Shown: positions 18,872 to 31,904, numbered from the stretch's first letter. The stretch is DNA of 64,000 nucleotides from Aphidius gifuensis (GCF_014905175.1 NC_057789.1:16358876-16422875), one strand, 5' to 3'. Translations and numbers: made by a program. The notes: a model not told the origin generated them from the letters alone.

Positions 18872-20018
18872 AAAAAAATACTGTCAACAAAGCATCTCAA
18901 TAATATGGTACTTTCGAAGGACAAAAGAATTTTAAAAATTACAAGAAATGTTCGCAATGATAATAATTGAATTTTAATTGATGAAATTGAATAGAAAAAT
19001 CGATGTCTTATTTTTTATGTAGACTGGAACAATGATAATGATCAAGATTCAATGCAATCTGGAACTCATGATGCTTGTGAGCTTCAAAGTCATTCACAAC
19101 CAGGTACAAAAAAAATATTATTAGTTAATGTTGATAATAAAATGGTCTCTTTACAATTAAATTTATCAGCAAATACTCCAATCAGAACATTTGTGTTGCC
19201 TTTACTTTATTACTAAACTATATTTATAAATTTACAATATTTTTTTGGCATCCGTCCTTAAAAAAGACTACATTACACCCGTATTTTCATGTGTAAAGTT
19301 TTCAATATACACATTAATAAAAATAATGTGTAATTTTTCATTTTACACATTGTTTTGACTGAAATAATGTGTAAAATAAAAACTACACATTATTTTTTTA
19401 ATTTTTAATGGGAAACGACCAACACAACTAAACATTGTATGACGGTGTGATTTTTTTTTTTTATAAACTGGTGCAGCCCTCTGACGACTAAACATGTTGA
19501 ACATAACTAAACATAACCATGGCTTTGTATACTGTAACTGATTTTTCCACCGATAAAGTAGAAGACTCAGTTACTATGGGATCAACGAGGATTTCTCACC
19601 ATCCTCCTCTCTTACCGCCAGGAGGGAGCCAGCTGGTATATAACGGCAACGAACGGACCGTGGGGTAGTTTCGGGAGCAATGGTCGCCGACGGCCATTTC
19701 GGTAGCGACTAGTTCAGTAAGAGATGGTAGAGGGGCGCGGTCCACCATATTAGTTTCAAAACGTCACTCTGGCACCATTACTAAAATGTATATGATTTTT
19801 AATATTGGCCGGGAGCGTAATAACCTCACCCCGCGGCGGCGGTTATTACCGTGATCATTAACTTTGGTTTAACTCACTCGCACAACCTAAGTCAATACGA
19901 GAACGAGGATATTCGTACCTCACAGGCTTTACCAAATATCCTCCTATTGCCTACTCACTCTGGAGCACCAAGTAGCCGAACATAAAGTCCATCCGCAGCC
20001 ACGCTGGTCTTAAAAATG
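18872..20018. other. Repeat-rich stretch, no gene
   Basis: Contains an AT-rich block with several inverted TACACAT / ATGTGTA motifs (19265-19400, MITE-like), and a distinctly more GC-rich segment 19560-20000 with CCGCGGCGGCGG that I cannot identify. No open frame of interest. Confidence 0.45.
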
Positions 20019-21017
20019 AAGAACAACATACATCATGTATGCTGATGCTTGCTCATCAAGCTCAATCATTTATTTCTAATAAACCAACAACATTTAAATA
20101 AGCAAAAAATCATGAAGATTGAGAACATTGGAATGTTGCTATGAATAAAGAAATAAAAGCATTAGAAGAAAATAAACTATGGAACATGGTACATGCTCCA
20201 AAAAATGCCAACATCCTCAAGAACAGATGGATCTTCAAAATAAAAAAAAAATCAGATGGATCCATTGATAAATATAAAGCAAGATGTCAGCAAAAAGAAG
20301 GTTTTGATTATACTGAAACTTTCAGTCCAGGAGTGAAGTATGACTTAATAAGAATAATGATAAAATTAACAATTATAAATGGTATAAAATCAAGACAATT
20401 TGATGTTAAAACTGCGTTTCATATGGTGATCTAGATGAAGAAGTATATATTAAACAATCTGAAGGATTTGGAGATGGCACCAATAAAGTCTGTAGGCTGA
20501 ACAGAAGTTTATATGGTCTTAAACAAGTTCCAAGGTGTTGGAATGAGAAATATGTAAAAAGAAAGATTTGGAAAGAATTTGCTTACACAAATTCAATCTA
20601 CATCCAACCGAGGCTGATCCTTGTGTTTTTAAATCACCCGGAGATTTGAATAAATGTCTGTTTTTAGCCATATATGTAGATGATGGAATCATTCTATCAA
20701 AAGATAACTTTTAAATAATTAAATAACTCCAACATCTACTAAAAGAATTGGAAATAAAAATATCAAATATGGATATGTTTTTAGGTATTCAACTAAAACA
20801 TGAACCCGATGGATCAATAATAGCTTAACAAAAATTATATATATACAAAAAGTATTAAAAAGATTCAACATGAAATCAGCAAATACTGCGAGCATTCCAT
20901 CAGATAACCACCAAGATGTAAATATACTGACAACAACAACAACAACAACTGATGAAGCAAAAAGTATTCCTTACAGAGAAGCTGTTGGAAGTCTACTATT
21001 TCTTTCATTGATGACCA
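20019..21017 (+). pseudogene. Ty1/copia reverse transcriptase remnant
   Basis: Several frames together give the copia RT signature: MNKEIKALEENKLWNMVHAP (from 20141), GFDYTETFSPGVKY, QFDVKTAFH, a frame-shifted LDEEVYIKQSEGFGDG, SLYGLKQVPRCWNEK, IYVDDGIILS (the YVDD catalytic box, near 20670), and DMFLGIQLKHEPDGSI. Multiple frameshifts and stops make it dead. Connection and RNase H parts are cut off where another element begins at 21018. Flanking LTRs are not seen. Confidence 0.85.
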
Positions 21018-21900
21018 GTGTTGGGTAGGTATGAAACCCATTGTAATTTACAATGTAATTGAAATGTAATTTACATGTAATTTACACCTTGTTTTGTACA
21101 TGGTAAATCACACGACTTGCGCGTTTCGCCGTGGAGAGTCTGGAACTCAGTATTTCGTAGCCATTTTGCAAACATATGTTTAATGTTTCTATTACTCACG
21201 ATGTTTATTATTTGTTGTTATTCTTAATATTATTCTATTCTCTAATTAGCATTAATTTGTTCTTGTATTATATTAAAAAAATTGTAAACAATGTCAGGTG
21301 GCAGGCCATTACATAATTATTGGGAAGAAGGAAGTTTTCGTCGTATCATTGATACAAAAAATCACAAAAAATAAGAAAGCATATAAAATGTGCTTATTTT
21401 GTAATTTATTTTGTAATTAGCAAAAGATAGATGAAAAAAAACACAGGTAAATAAAAATCGGTGTATACATTCTCAGTAAATTGAAGAAATATTTACAATT
21501 ATTTATTTTTACTGTATTTATTAATTTAGAAATAGTTGCACGAAAAACAATCTGACACCCAGTTCCAACATCTTGATTTTTCTGGTGATAAAGAAAATAA
21601 CAACAATGATGCTGGTCTAATATTACTTGATAATACTGAGCAAAATATTGAAATTATAAGTGCATCAAGTGATGCTCTAATAGTTAATGATAAATCTCAT
21701 GCTGATAATATTTTATTTGTCAATTTTCGTTCTTTTCCTATAGAACGAGAAAAAGATTAGATGCTATTTTTAATAGAACATTTAAATGAAGAAGGAATGG
21801 AAGGTATTGGAGATTATAAAGATTTATCATCGAACCGAAAGACTGTACTTAAGATGTATTTTATAATTGTTTAAATAAAAATGATACTAAACGTCGTTAA
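21018..21900 (+). mobile_element. hAT-like element remnant
   Basis: It begins CAGTGTTGGGTAG, the typical start of a hAT terminal repeat, exactly where the copia frame is cut. A short frame at about 21291 reads MSGGRPLHNYWEEGSFRRI, reminiscent of the N-terminal BED-finger region of hAT transposases, and a further acidic frame lies at 21536-21760. I cannot place the right end. Confidence 0.4.
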
Positions 21901-22500
21901 ATACAAATGTATAAATATTTTGAATAGCTGAATAAAAATTTTGGTTAAATATAAAATCCCAAAAAAAAACTCTGTGCTTAACAGATAATCAATAATTTAA
22001 TAATTTACTAAAGATAATATAAAGATATTAACTTTTTTCTACAGAACAACAAATAAATATATAATATGTAATTAGTAAATATTTGATACAAAAAAATTAT
22101 TATTTTTTTCTTGTGTAATATTAATATAAAATTCTTGGTTAATGCAAAGTCGTATAAAATTTTTTAATTATAGGACTAGCCAAAAATGTTCTATAAGTCA
22201 TTTTCAAGTTAATTCAGAGAACGATAAATTTATTCATATACAATTAAATAATCGTAATTATTAAAAAGATTCATATGCAAAAATCATGTTTATTTTTCAA
22301 CTAACTTTGCTTTTTTTGGCACACATGTTTTTAAATTTTTTTGTTAATGCCATTGATTATAATATTATAATGAACTATATTATATAAACTCATCTCATAA
22401 TTATGTTCGTTCGTTCATTTATTTATTATTGTCATGAAGATTAGAGAACAGGAGATCGAACTTGGGTATTTCAGATGGGACGGTATGTGTCGCCGAATCA
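21900..22500. other. AT-rich, nothing identified
   Basis: Very AT-rich sequence with no repeat structure or reading frame I can support. Confidence 0.4.
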
Positions 22501-23830
22501 TGAGTTCTAGTCTTCATGCCCTTTCCTATGATGGGCGATGGAGTTTTGCTGGGTCTGTTAAAATTTCAAGTTTTACACCTGTATATTTTAACATTGCATC
22601 AAATGCTAGACCCGGGGTGGTAAAATAATGAAGTGCGTCTAGACTATAGGTAGAAAAGCAGCTGAGACGAAAATTATCAAAAATATCTGCCATCAACAGT
22701 ACATCAGTTTTCAAATATAAATCAGAATATTCGCCTAATGTTTTTATTTCAAAATTTTCCTAAATATTTTTATCATGTACATAGTCAGTATTTGAAATGT
22801 CAGCATTATTTAATTTTGAGAAAAATTTTTTTTTTTTGGTGGAAGAGTTGTTCCAGCTTGTTTTTCTCATGAGTCAATAAATTCATATGTAAATGGCCCT
22901 TCCCTGCACAATAAGTCAAAGAATTCATTGTCACATTCACTGCATGTTATAATTTTTTGGTCATTGCTCAAATCAGATGAGAGTCTTTCAATACTACTTG
23001 GCATAAATCTGAATGAGTCAATAAATCTTGATTCAACAACAGTTCTATCAATTTTTTTCGTAGACGAAATATATTTTTCTTTGCTTATTGGTAAAATGTG
23101 TATTTGACCCTCGAATGTTTTGCAAAGTCCTTGTATCGAAAAATGTGAGTCAAAAAATGTTAAATTGTGCATGACTTCAGGTATAGTGTAAGACTTTATA
23201 TAATTAATATTACACCTGGCATGAGCTGGGTCACGATATTTTCCGCTGAAATTGCATTTTCAAATTCTTGCTCCTGTCTCACAGTCAATTTTTATATTGG
23301 TACTATATTCGAGATAATATCATTAATCTGACGAGCTAAACTTTCCAATTCTTCGATGAATCATTCGACACAATTTTTACTGCGATTCATTTTGTAGTAT
23401 GATAATGAGTCATCATAGCTACACTTTACATAGTATGCAGCAATGAGCGGAATATGCTCGTTAGACTATGAATTATCAATTGGTTTGAGAATACATTCCA
23501 AATCAGCATATATAACGAAAGGTACGAGTTCTTTGTACCGATGATTTTTAAATTTTAATATATTGTTATTTTCCATTGGCATATTCATTCGTGCATGATT
23601 AATTTGACAACAGTCGGACAAATGTTTTTCCAAAAATATTTGTGATGTAAAATAATTCAGAAATCTATTACATATATATAAACGACTATTATATTGTTTG
23701 GCTTGTAAACTAACGAGACGTGAAAAATTTTTAATTAATGCAAAATGGAAATGCTTTTTTTTTCTGTTTTTGTACATATTTTTCTGATTCATTTCCACCA
23801 GATCATCTATATCCATATTATTATGATTAT
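22500..23830 (-). pseudogene. polB: Second, divergent Polinton polymerase B remnant
   Basis: Minus-strand fragments form the N-terminal half of another protein-primed PolB. From 23816 downward: a zinc-binding-like N-terminal region (CNRFLNYFTSQIFLEKHLSDCC), Exo I (VIYADLECILK, near 23490), Exo II (NLTFFDSHFS, near 23160), and Exo III-like YSDLYLKTDVLLMADIF (near 22715). It ends in ILTDPAKLHRPS near 22530; the palm motifs are absent. At the protein level it differs from the PolB at 6719-9289, so it is from another Polinton family. No capsid genes or terminal repeats of that family are seen here. Confidence 0.85.
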
Positions 23831-25053
23831 CATCATCATCATCTGAAAAATATTCATCAACAAGATTTTCATGATTATTTTTTTTTTTTTTTTGTCATCA
23901 TTTTTAATGTAATGTTTGACTATCACAAATATTATCACTCAAAAATATACGAGCAATTATACTTTTTGTTGGATTATTATCAACTATTGCGTAAACATTA
24001 ATTTTTAATTATTCAACCTTTCAAATTTTGGTATGTCTCACAATTTCATCCGAAAAGATATTCCATCATACGATAACACTGTACTAAAATGTGGATACGG
24101 GCTTACACAAGATACGATTGCTTGTACTGGGCATAACGCTGCAGTTACTCGCAAAAAACAGAAGCTATCTTTATTTTTTACATCAATTACAGCTTTTTTT
24201 TTCTTTATATCATTAGGCATTTCAATGAATGTAGAAACACCTCTTTTTAATGGTTGATATCTGCATACAGTAAAAATAATGCTTTGAATTCTTCGGAGAC
24301 TTCAACCAGAAATAACAAGATGGAACTCTTCAATTTTTTTTCAATAATGGATCAAAAAAGTGCTCGTCAAACCACTCACCAAGATTTGTTGTTGAAGTAT
24401 AACTGCATTTTTTGTAACAAAAGATTTTATTTCTCTCACTTCTTTATCAGCTCTAGAAACCTCATATTGATAATGCAAACATGAATTCATCTGTGAGTCC
24501 ACAATTACAGTTAACTGAGCATTAAAAAATTTAATTAACTAAGGATTTACTAAAATCCATATAACAATAATATCAATGGTATTAATAATAATAATAATAA
24601 TAGTATCCTTATCAACATTATTATAAATATTATCATTAATATCAATATTATTGTTATTATTATCATTATTATATATTAATAGTATGAATAAGAATAATAA
24701 TCAATAATCATATAAGTATAGTCAATAAAAAAATTTTTTTTAACTAAACATCAGTCAATTAAACGTTTCAGCTGCACATATATAACAAATAATTTTTATT
24801 ATTAGTAATTATAATCATTAGTAAATAATTTATTACAAATAACCGAATATTCGCCATTATTTTTCAAACAAAAAATGATATATATTTATTTTTTGCAATT
24901 TTAACTATGAAATTTGAAGAATAAAGATTCAAATGTAATCAACTTGAGAAAGGTTTTTTGGAAAAATCTATTTAAATACAAAATAAATTTAATTCATATC
25001 TTTCTAGTCAAATTTATAATTTATTTTATATTTTTAAAAAATATAATTCAAAT
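23831..25053. other. AT-rich stretch with microsatellites
   Basis: Contains trinucleotide-like AATAAT and TTATTA repeats at about 24575-24700 and otherwise low-complexity A/T DNA. A slightly more balanced part 24030-24480 has short frames I do not recognise. Confidence 0.4.
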
Positions 25054-25057
25054 ATAA

Positions 25058-26360
25058 TGTAGCGATTCTCGCTGCCTTATAGGCTGATCAAGACCAACCA
25101 AACGGAAATCCTCCAACCAACACTTCGTTTTATATTTTATTATTTATTATTTCGTCTTGTATATTATTATCATTATTATTTAGAATATTTTTCCCACCTT
25201 TCATCAAGATGAAGAGAGGAGGGATAGCTTTGAGTGGGGACAGCTTGGTAGATCCGAGCTACTCTGAAATATCTCGGGCTGATCTAACTCTCTTGGCTGT
25301 AGAACGTGGTAAGATGCACACGTTTCGTGATCAGCTTTTGTTTTTACGTATATTAGGGTACTCATGTGTCTAGCTGGAGACCCAGCAGACACGTGGATTT
25401 TGTAGGTTAGTTTTGGGGCGTTGTCTGTGTAAATCACTAGACAATGTCAAGCATACATTTTCGTTTTGATTATTTAATTTAGTTAATTTGATAGATTCGC
25501 GGTCCTTTTGTTTATTTATTTAATTAATTAAATTCAAGGTTGCGAGTAAGTTTTGTATTACGTTTTTGGATTATCGAGATAACGTTATGTATTTTTGGAT
25601 TTACTTTTAAGTTTTGAGTAAAGAAATATTACGTTTTGGTTTTTGAGTATAAAATTAATAATGTGTCTTGTTAATTATTTTATTTGTGTATTAAATAAAT
25701 GAATTGTTTAACGTGCTATACTTCTTATTAGGAAGTTTCTTGCACGGTGCCTCTCCTTCTTTAAACATTTTCCAACCGTCAATTCCTACAACTCATTTTT
25801 GCGACAAACATGGATGTCGACTTTGTAATGCGTTCAAACTGTACCCGATTCCTATTATAGCCCAGGGAAACCATGAAAAACCTGGGCAGTACAGCCGGCT
25901 TGCGCCTACCACTCGATACATGGCGTCGGTGGTCGGGATCGAACTCGAGACCTCCTGTCTTAAAGTCCGAACCGTTACCGCAGTGCCATATCGTTGGTCT
26001 ATTTGTGTATTAAATATTTTTCCTTGTGACTTTATCCGGCCCTTCTACCACAACCAGCACACTGAGTGATTCTAGCGTCCCTCTAGGCTAATTATTGATA
26101 CGTTGTTTGGTTATTTTGGTTATTGTTTCCGGTTGTTGGGTTTATTTGTTCTTTCTATTTAGTGTTTCTCGTATGAATGCCTTTTTCGAGTTTTAGGGCA
26201 AATTGAAAACTACACGATTTTAACATTAAAATAATAACAATTGATAATTTTGGATATTGAGTTTGGTTAGTTTTGTGTTTCGAGATAAATTAATAAATGA
26301 ACCAAATAAAATAATTGATAATTAGTCCGAGAAGGTAACAGGCAGCAATGCCACGTTACA
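25058..26360. mobile_element. LTR (solo) with 4-bp target duplication
   Basis: Starts TGTAGCGATTCTCGCTGCC and ends GCCACGTTACA, i.e. TG...CA ends, with ATAA on both sides (25054-25057 and 26361-26364). The last bases GAGAAGGTAACA...CACGTTACA resemble 52456-52479 at the front of the gypsy-type element, so the two belong to related LTR families. A SINE lies inside. Confidence 0.65.
25855..26005 (-). repeat. tRNA-derived SINE inside the LTR
   Basis: On the minus strand a tRNA-like head (TGGCACTGCGGTAACGG, box-B-like GAGTTCGATCCC) is followed by a body ending in CCTGGGCTATAATAGG. Apparent protein on the other strand is the usual translation of such a head. Confidence 0.65.
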
Positions 26361-26369
26361 ATAAATTAT

Positions 26370-26890
26370 ATTTACTTTATATATAAAAAAAATTAATGTT
26401 GCTTACAATTTAATTTTTTTGACTGCATTAATTCCTTAGCTACTTCTTTTTTCTGGTATTTTAATTTATCAAAATAAATCATATTAATATTATTTGTCAA
26501 ATAAATAATTTAAAATACCAAGGAAAAGCAGCAGCTAAGAAAAAATGGAGTGAACGAATTGATGCAGCTTACTTTTGATTTTCTTTGGCTGCATTAATTC
26601 CTTAGCTCTATTTTTTCCGGGGCCCATGCTTGTCTTTGGTTATTATTCATTTTTTAAACGAATTACATGTATTTTATTTGTTAAATAAATTAATAAAAAC
26701 CAAAGAAAAGCAGTAGCTATCGAAAATACGAAGCTAAAGAATTGATGTTGCTTACTATTTATTTTCTTTGGCTGCATCAATTCCTTAGCTTTATCTTTTT
26801 CTTAGCTCCTGCTTTTCTTTGGTATTTTAACAAATGAAATCGATGCAATTTATTTAAATAATTTAAAATACCAAGTCGCCAAAGAAATTA
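26370..26890. repeat. Tandem palindromic repeat
   Basis: About three units of ~170 bp, each combining TTGGCTGCATTAATTCCTTAGC with its near reverse complement (GCTAAAGAATTGATGC...), separated by AT-rich loops with ACCAAAGAAAAGC. Each unit could fold. Confidence 0.7.
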
Positions 26891-26894
26891 AATC

Positions 26895-27200
26895 ACAAGC
26901 GTTATCAATTTCAATTTTCAAAAAAATTGTCAACAATTTTATTTATGACAATATTGAAGTAGTTGCTATGTTCGTTTATGAAAATACACGAACCTGACTC
27001 ATACACTGAAAATGCTCGTTATAGATTAATTTAAAATTTAAAAATTATCTTCGTCAATTCTAATTGTTAGTTTAAACAATGAAGAATAATATAAAAATTA
27101 TAAAAAAATTTTCAACATTTTTATTTTTGACAATATTGAGCATTGAAGTAGTTGCTATGTACCTGTAAAAGAAACACGGAGCCTGACTTGAACACTGACA
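26895..27200. repeat. Direct duplication of ~100 bp
   Basis: The block TTGAAGTAGTTGCTATGT, with its upstream TTTATTTATGACAATA and downstream ACACGAACCTGACTC, occurs near 26925-27005 and again near 27105-27200. Confidence 0.65.
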
Positions 27201-27525
27201 CTACCAAAATAAACATGGTCGTGCTACACTCACACATACTTGGCTTACACACAGTTTCCATTCAAACTTCTGCTTGCAGTCTGCGTGCACCTATGCGCGC
27301 ACGCACATCACAAAATGATATACAAAATGAAAAAATATTTGAAATAAAAAATAATATTATTATTCATATATATATATGGGGCATTCTAAGTCAAATCACG
27401 GAGTCATCTTCCTGACACCCTGCGATTTCGATAAGATGAGTTATTTTAAGTTGATTTGAGGCTGCAATTGAGCCATTAAGTTTTTCAGATTTTTTCATCA
27501 ATTTTTCTAGACTCCATCATTTTAA

Positions 27526-27870
27526 GGAGGTTATGCAGAAATTACTCTTTTTTTTTTAAATATAATAAAAATGTTCTGAAATTTTGTACACAAGTAGATC
27601 TTTTCATTCTGAATACAACGGTATAATTATTTTCTTATGTTGATCGGTTAAATTTTTTGTAATTAATTATTGAAAATAATATTTGACATTGGCTCTTATG
27701 GAGATTTTAACCATTTTTTTTGGATAGAAATTATGATGAAAAAATCTTGAAAAAAATCACACATATACTAGGAACCGAGTTTTATTAATTGCGCGAAAAA
27801 TTTTCATATGTTGATCGGTCAATTAATGAGAAATTAATTATAAACTTTACAAAAATTAGATGTGGCAACG
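27526..27870 (+). repeat. Second copy of the 17135 element
   Basis: About 345 bp matching 17135-17480 closely, beginning GGAGGTTATGCAGAAATTAC and ending GATGTGGCAACG. The right inverted end is missing here. Confidence 0.75.
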
Positions 27871-28477
27871 GGTGTGTTCATTTTATTTTCGATTTATTTT
27901 TTCATCTGAGAAATTCCCCCGATAAAATTCCCTGGGCGTTCAATAAACTTGGGGATTTTTTTCGTGGTGTAAAAAATATTTGCCTGCGCGTTCAGAATGA
28001 GTGATATGTTCCCCAAACAATATGGCGACATAAGCAAACAAAACAAAAAAAACATACATGTGTCACTATTTTACAATTTAATTTATTAAATAATTAAAGA
28101 TTGAAATAAATAAAATTATTTATAATAAAGAAAATTGATTGAGTCAATCGTCATTGATATTATTGTTGTTATCGTTATTGTTATTGTTGGTTTGGTTGTT
28201 GTTACTGCTGATATTTTTTTTGTTGATACAAAAGGTAAGTTAATTTAATTAAATACATCAATTTAATAATAATAAATTGATTAATTGAATAAAAAATAAT
28301 TCTCTAAATCAATTGAAGTCAATTATTTTAGTTCAACATTCTTAAAAAAAAGTAACCAACAAACATAACCTATCATGACAGTTGTTAATTCATACTTATT
28401 TTACGTGGTTATTATACATACAATCATTATTTTATTTAAACAAAATAATAATTAAATAAACCAATGCAATTTTTCAG

Positions 28478-29190
28478 TGCAGTTATTGCTGAGTGTCTTG
28501 ATGCAACTATGGCATGTGACATATGGACTATTGTGCCAGGATTCAATGGGGATCCCTGTATCAGAAATGAACAAGGACAAATATTGATAACAAATAATAA
28601 AGGTAAATAATTAATAAATTTACATTACTTAAAAAAAAAAAAAAAGAGATATCATAAAAAAGTATTTTTTGATTTAGAAATTTGTAAGTTTGTTGACTGC
28701 ACTCCTGAAATAGATGCCCAATTTAATCTTAGTAGTGAGAACATTTGTATCCCTTCGACTAGTGAAGGTACATCTAGTGAAGATACATCTAGTCAAGGTA
28801 CAAAAAGAAAAAGACGTTTCAATAATGCAGTAGTTAACAAGTCACGTGCAGTATGGACTTCTGAACTTGTCACTGGATTGATTGAGCTTGTTAAATCACA
28901 TTAGCGATTGTTTGAGAGTTCAGCTGTAACTGATAGTGCTACCTGGCAAAAAATTGCTAATGTACAAAAAGTTTATACTCCTGATCGAATTAAAAACAAG
29001 TGGAGAGACCTTATGATAATTACTGTGATTATATATGGGCTTTAAATCAAACTGGTGAGGCACCTCCACAAGAGTGGCCATATTATGAAGCCATGCATGA
29101 CATGTTAAAAGATGATCCTCGTACCAAGCCAGTGGCTCTTGCTTCATCATCCAAAGGGTCAAAAAACTTGCTCGAGCATGAATTAGATTA
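28478..29190 (+). pseudogene. Myb/SANT-like gene, PIF/Harbinger type
   Basis: A spliced layout is visible: an exon 28478-28602 (after TTTTTCAG, before GTAAAT) and a second from 28678 (after ATTTAG). The second encodes a Ser/Thr-rich linker, a basic patch (KRKRRF), then a trihelix/SANT-like domain: AVWTSELVTGLIELVKSH, TWQKIAN, KNKWRDL, and in another frame YCDYIWALNQTGEAPPQEW. A TAG at about 28902 and a frameshift near 29010 break it. PIF/Harbinger transposons carry such a Myb-like partner of the transposase, and the transposase fragment is right next to it. Confidence 0.65.
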
Positions 29191-29419
29191 AAATTTCGTT
29201 CACGTGCTGTTAGTACATGATTTGCCACAAACGGTATGATACACCAATTTTCCAGCGGGTATGCTTTATCACCGATGATGAATTGGTTGTTGTCTAGGTA
29301 TAAATTACGTCTGTGGCGAAGATTATTATATATATCAGAGTTTCAAAAAACTCTGACATCAGCAACTGCACCAGGATAACCAGCAAAACAATCAAGAAAC
29401 AATAAACTGTGGTCACATA
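29168..29419 (-). pseudogene. PIF/Harbinger transposase fragment
   Basis: Minus-strand translation gives LLFLDCFAGYPGAVADVRVF, NSDIYNNL, FIIGDKAYPLENW and NHVLTARERNFNLIHARA: the DDE_Tnp_4 catalytic-region landmarks (GYPG...DxRVF, GDxAYPL, FNxxHxRxR). Only the C-terminal half is present and one stop interrupts it. It abuts the Myb-like pseudogene tail to tail, consistent with one Harbinger element. Confidence 0.75.
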
Positions 29420-29937
29420 CACACGGAGAGAAAAATATACGAAATTTTCATATACAGTATATGAAAGTTGCACCAAATCTGCTGGTATATGAGAATATCA
29501 TATACTGTATATGGAAATTTCATATACTACATATGAAAAAATCATATATTTGAAATTTTTTAGCTCAAAGCTAGTATATGAAAAATTCAAAACATTCTAA
29601 AAATTATTCATGTTATAATTTTGTATGATTAAATTTATCAATTTTATTGATATGAAATATTAATTAAAATAATTCAATATTTATTCAATTTATTTCATTA
29701 TTTTATATTTATTTATTATTTTAAAATATTAAATAATATAATATTATTTGTTTTTATTTTATATGAATTTTGAATAAAATATTTGGTTTCCATTCTTTTA
29801 TATTTTACTTAACGAAAAAATATTAGTATAAAAGCGAGACCCGGCGATACTTGCGAGACGAGACCGAGACCGAAACCGAGACCGAAACCGAGACTCGTTG
29901 AATCTCGTCTCGTCTCGTACCGCATGAAGCCTTAATT
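29420..29937. repeat. Palindromic TATAC cluster and GAGACC-rich repeat copy
   Basis: 29435-29580 has repeated CATATAC/GTATATG palindromes. 29585-29937 is an inverted copy of part of the element at 44878-45833: AT-rich body, then TATAAAAGCGAGACCCGGCGA and tandem GAGACC / CGAGACGAG hexamers, ending in CCGCATGAAGCC. Confidence 0.6.
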
Positions 29938-30184
29938 GTGTATGAACTCGGTGACAGGTTTTTTCTTGACATTGAAAAGTTTCTTCGTTGTCATGTATAT
30001 TTGTATGTTTCAAAAGCTTTTCGATATTTTTAAAATACTTTTGGCAAAAAAAAGCAAATTACTAAATTGCATGCCATTTTTCGAAAAAAAAAAACGGAAC
30101 CGATTATTTTAAATATTTTTTAGAGAATATGGTACACAAAACACGTATTTTGGGCATTTTTAGTTTCTGCTTTTTTAGAAATTG

Positions 30185-30218
<34 letters not shown>

Positions 30219-30720
30219 TAAAGTCCGGGTTCCCGGATCTGATCCAGATCAGGACAGAATAAGGGAAGCCGGATCCGATTCAAGTCCGGTAATTCAAATC
30301 GAATTCAGATCCGGAAAGAGTCAGGGAACCTAGATCCGGTTTACACTAGCCAAACCCGACTGAACCCGGAGATAGCTTTGAAAAAAAATAAACTTTGATT
30401 AAAGTCCGGCATTCTGGATCTGATCTAGATCAGGACAGAGTGAGGAAAGCCGGATCCGATTCAAGTCGGATTACCCAGATCTGATTTGGATCCAAAAATA
30501 TTCAGGAAACCCGGATGCGGCTTATCTTAGCTAAACCTGACTGAACCCGGATGTTGACTTGATCAGGAAAGCCGGATCTGGTCAGCCTCAGCCATAACGG
30601 ATGCAAAAAGGGTCAGAATACCTGAATCTGGATTACCTTAGCCATACCGGATCCGATTCGGATCAGGATCCAGCTGCCCGAATCAGACTGAAATTTCTAC
30701 TCGGGTGACCTTGTTTGGGA
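30219..30720 (+). repeat. GGATCC-rich satellite arm, left
   Basis: About three diverged units of ~185 bp, each with AGTCCGG...GGATCTGATC, GCCGGATCCGATTCAAGTC and CCCGACTGAACCCGG. The arm at 31905-32720 is the reverse complement family. Confidence 0.75.
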
Positions 30721-30951
30721 TGTGTTAATAGAACCTGGACACGCTTCACTAAAAACGGATCGAAATAGGCATCCTGATCTGATTTTGATATAAATTCCTG
30801 AAATGTAGTATCCTGACCAATTTCCGATCAGGATGAATAGTTCAAGAATAATAACGGGAACACGATTTCACTCAGAAAATAAAAAGTTTAAACATCAAGT
30901 TTAAAGTCACAAAGCCACTAACTACTATAATTAATAATTCTAGAATCAAAC

Positions 30952-31269
30952 CTTATAAGTAACGTCCCGACCTAAAAAATTCGCAGGTCCAAATTTGTAC
31001 AGCAAACTTTCCAGCTCTGCTTGTTTCATTTTTCGTGACTGTTTTCCTCCGGTACATTTTGTTTCTTTCTTCTCTCCATCAGAATGTTCTGGCTGCTCTG
31101 ACGAATTATACATATGATCTTTCTCATCGCGAGTTGTTGGATTCCCTTCACTCGGACACATTGTTTCGAATCTCGAACGTGCAAACCGAAGTTTTTCGAT
31201 GACACACGGATTCGTAGACTTCTTGAAGGTGCTAATAATTTGTCGAGTAATAAGCAGTGCCGCTAGTTG
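30952..31269 (-). CDS. Possible orphan exon of a host gene
   Basis: On the minus strand a frame is open from a 3' splice site (TTCTTCCTTAG before 31269) to a donor-like AAG/GTTTGA at 30952-30951; 318 bases, exactly 106 codons. It encodes QLAALLITRQIISTFKKS, then FARSRFETMCPSE, a charged Glu/Lys/Ser-rich linker, and LESLLYKFGPANFLGRDVTY. Base composition is more balanced than in the surroundings. It lies between the two inverted GGATCC satellite arms. I do not recognise the protein; it may be a real host exon, a captured gene piece or chance. Confidence 0.35.
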
Positions 31270-31904
31270 CTAAGGAAGAATATCAAAAGAAAAATAAGTA
31301 AGTATTAACTATAAAATGGCATTTTCTTAAGGCAAAAAACATGAGCCCATTTTTTAAAGCCATTTCCGAGTTGTACGAGCATTCCTATTGTTATTCCTAT
31401 AGTCTGTATTTCACGATGTTGCTATGGTGCTTACAAAAATCGGAAATAATATGTGAGCTTCTAGACTCTGGTAATAACGAATAATCCAAGGGTATTCAAC
31501 ATTTTAGGGTGAATGATACAGTATTTAATATTGATGACATATTTCGGGTGACAGAAATTTTAGTCAGTGTGAATTATTAATATGAGTAATTGACATGATT
31601 CTTTTATACGTAGTCTTTGCGAAGAAAATTTGATAAAATTTACTTTCTCTTTTTATACTCGTTTTAAATCAACAGCCGATAAAATTCTAATCCGTTACTG
31701 GTTGAAAATTCAAAATTTTAATAATCCAGCTAGTTTTTTAAGACGAAAAAATATGAGCCCATTACGGAATCTCTATTCAAATTCTCTATTCTATTCTTTT
31801 TTTTTTTTTTTCTCAAAAAACTTGAAAAAACTTAAAATCAGATTTATCTATTTATTTATTTATTCATTTATTTTCTACTTTTTACAAACAAAACAGAGTC
31901 TGTG
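31270..31904. other. Spacer between satellite arms
   Basis: AT-rich, with a T-rich run at about 31795-31815 and an imperfect duplication of the ATGAGCCCATT motif (31339, 31752). No gene supported. Confidence 0.4.

Noticed and set aside
25704..26069. 121-residue frame with VVGIELETSC
   Set aside because: Also a SINE head translated, inside an LTR.
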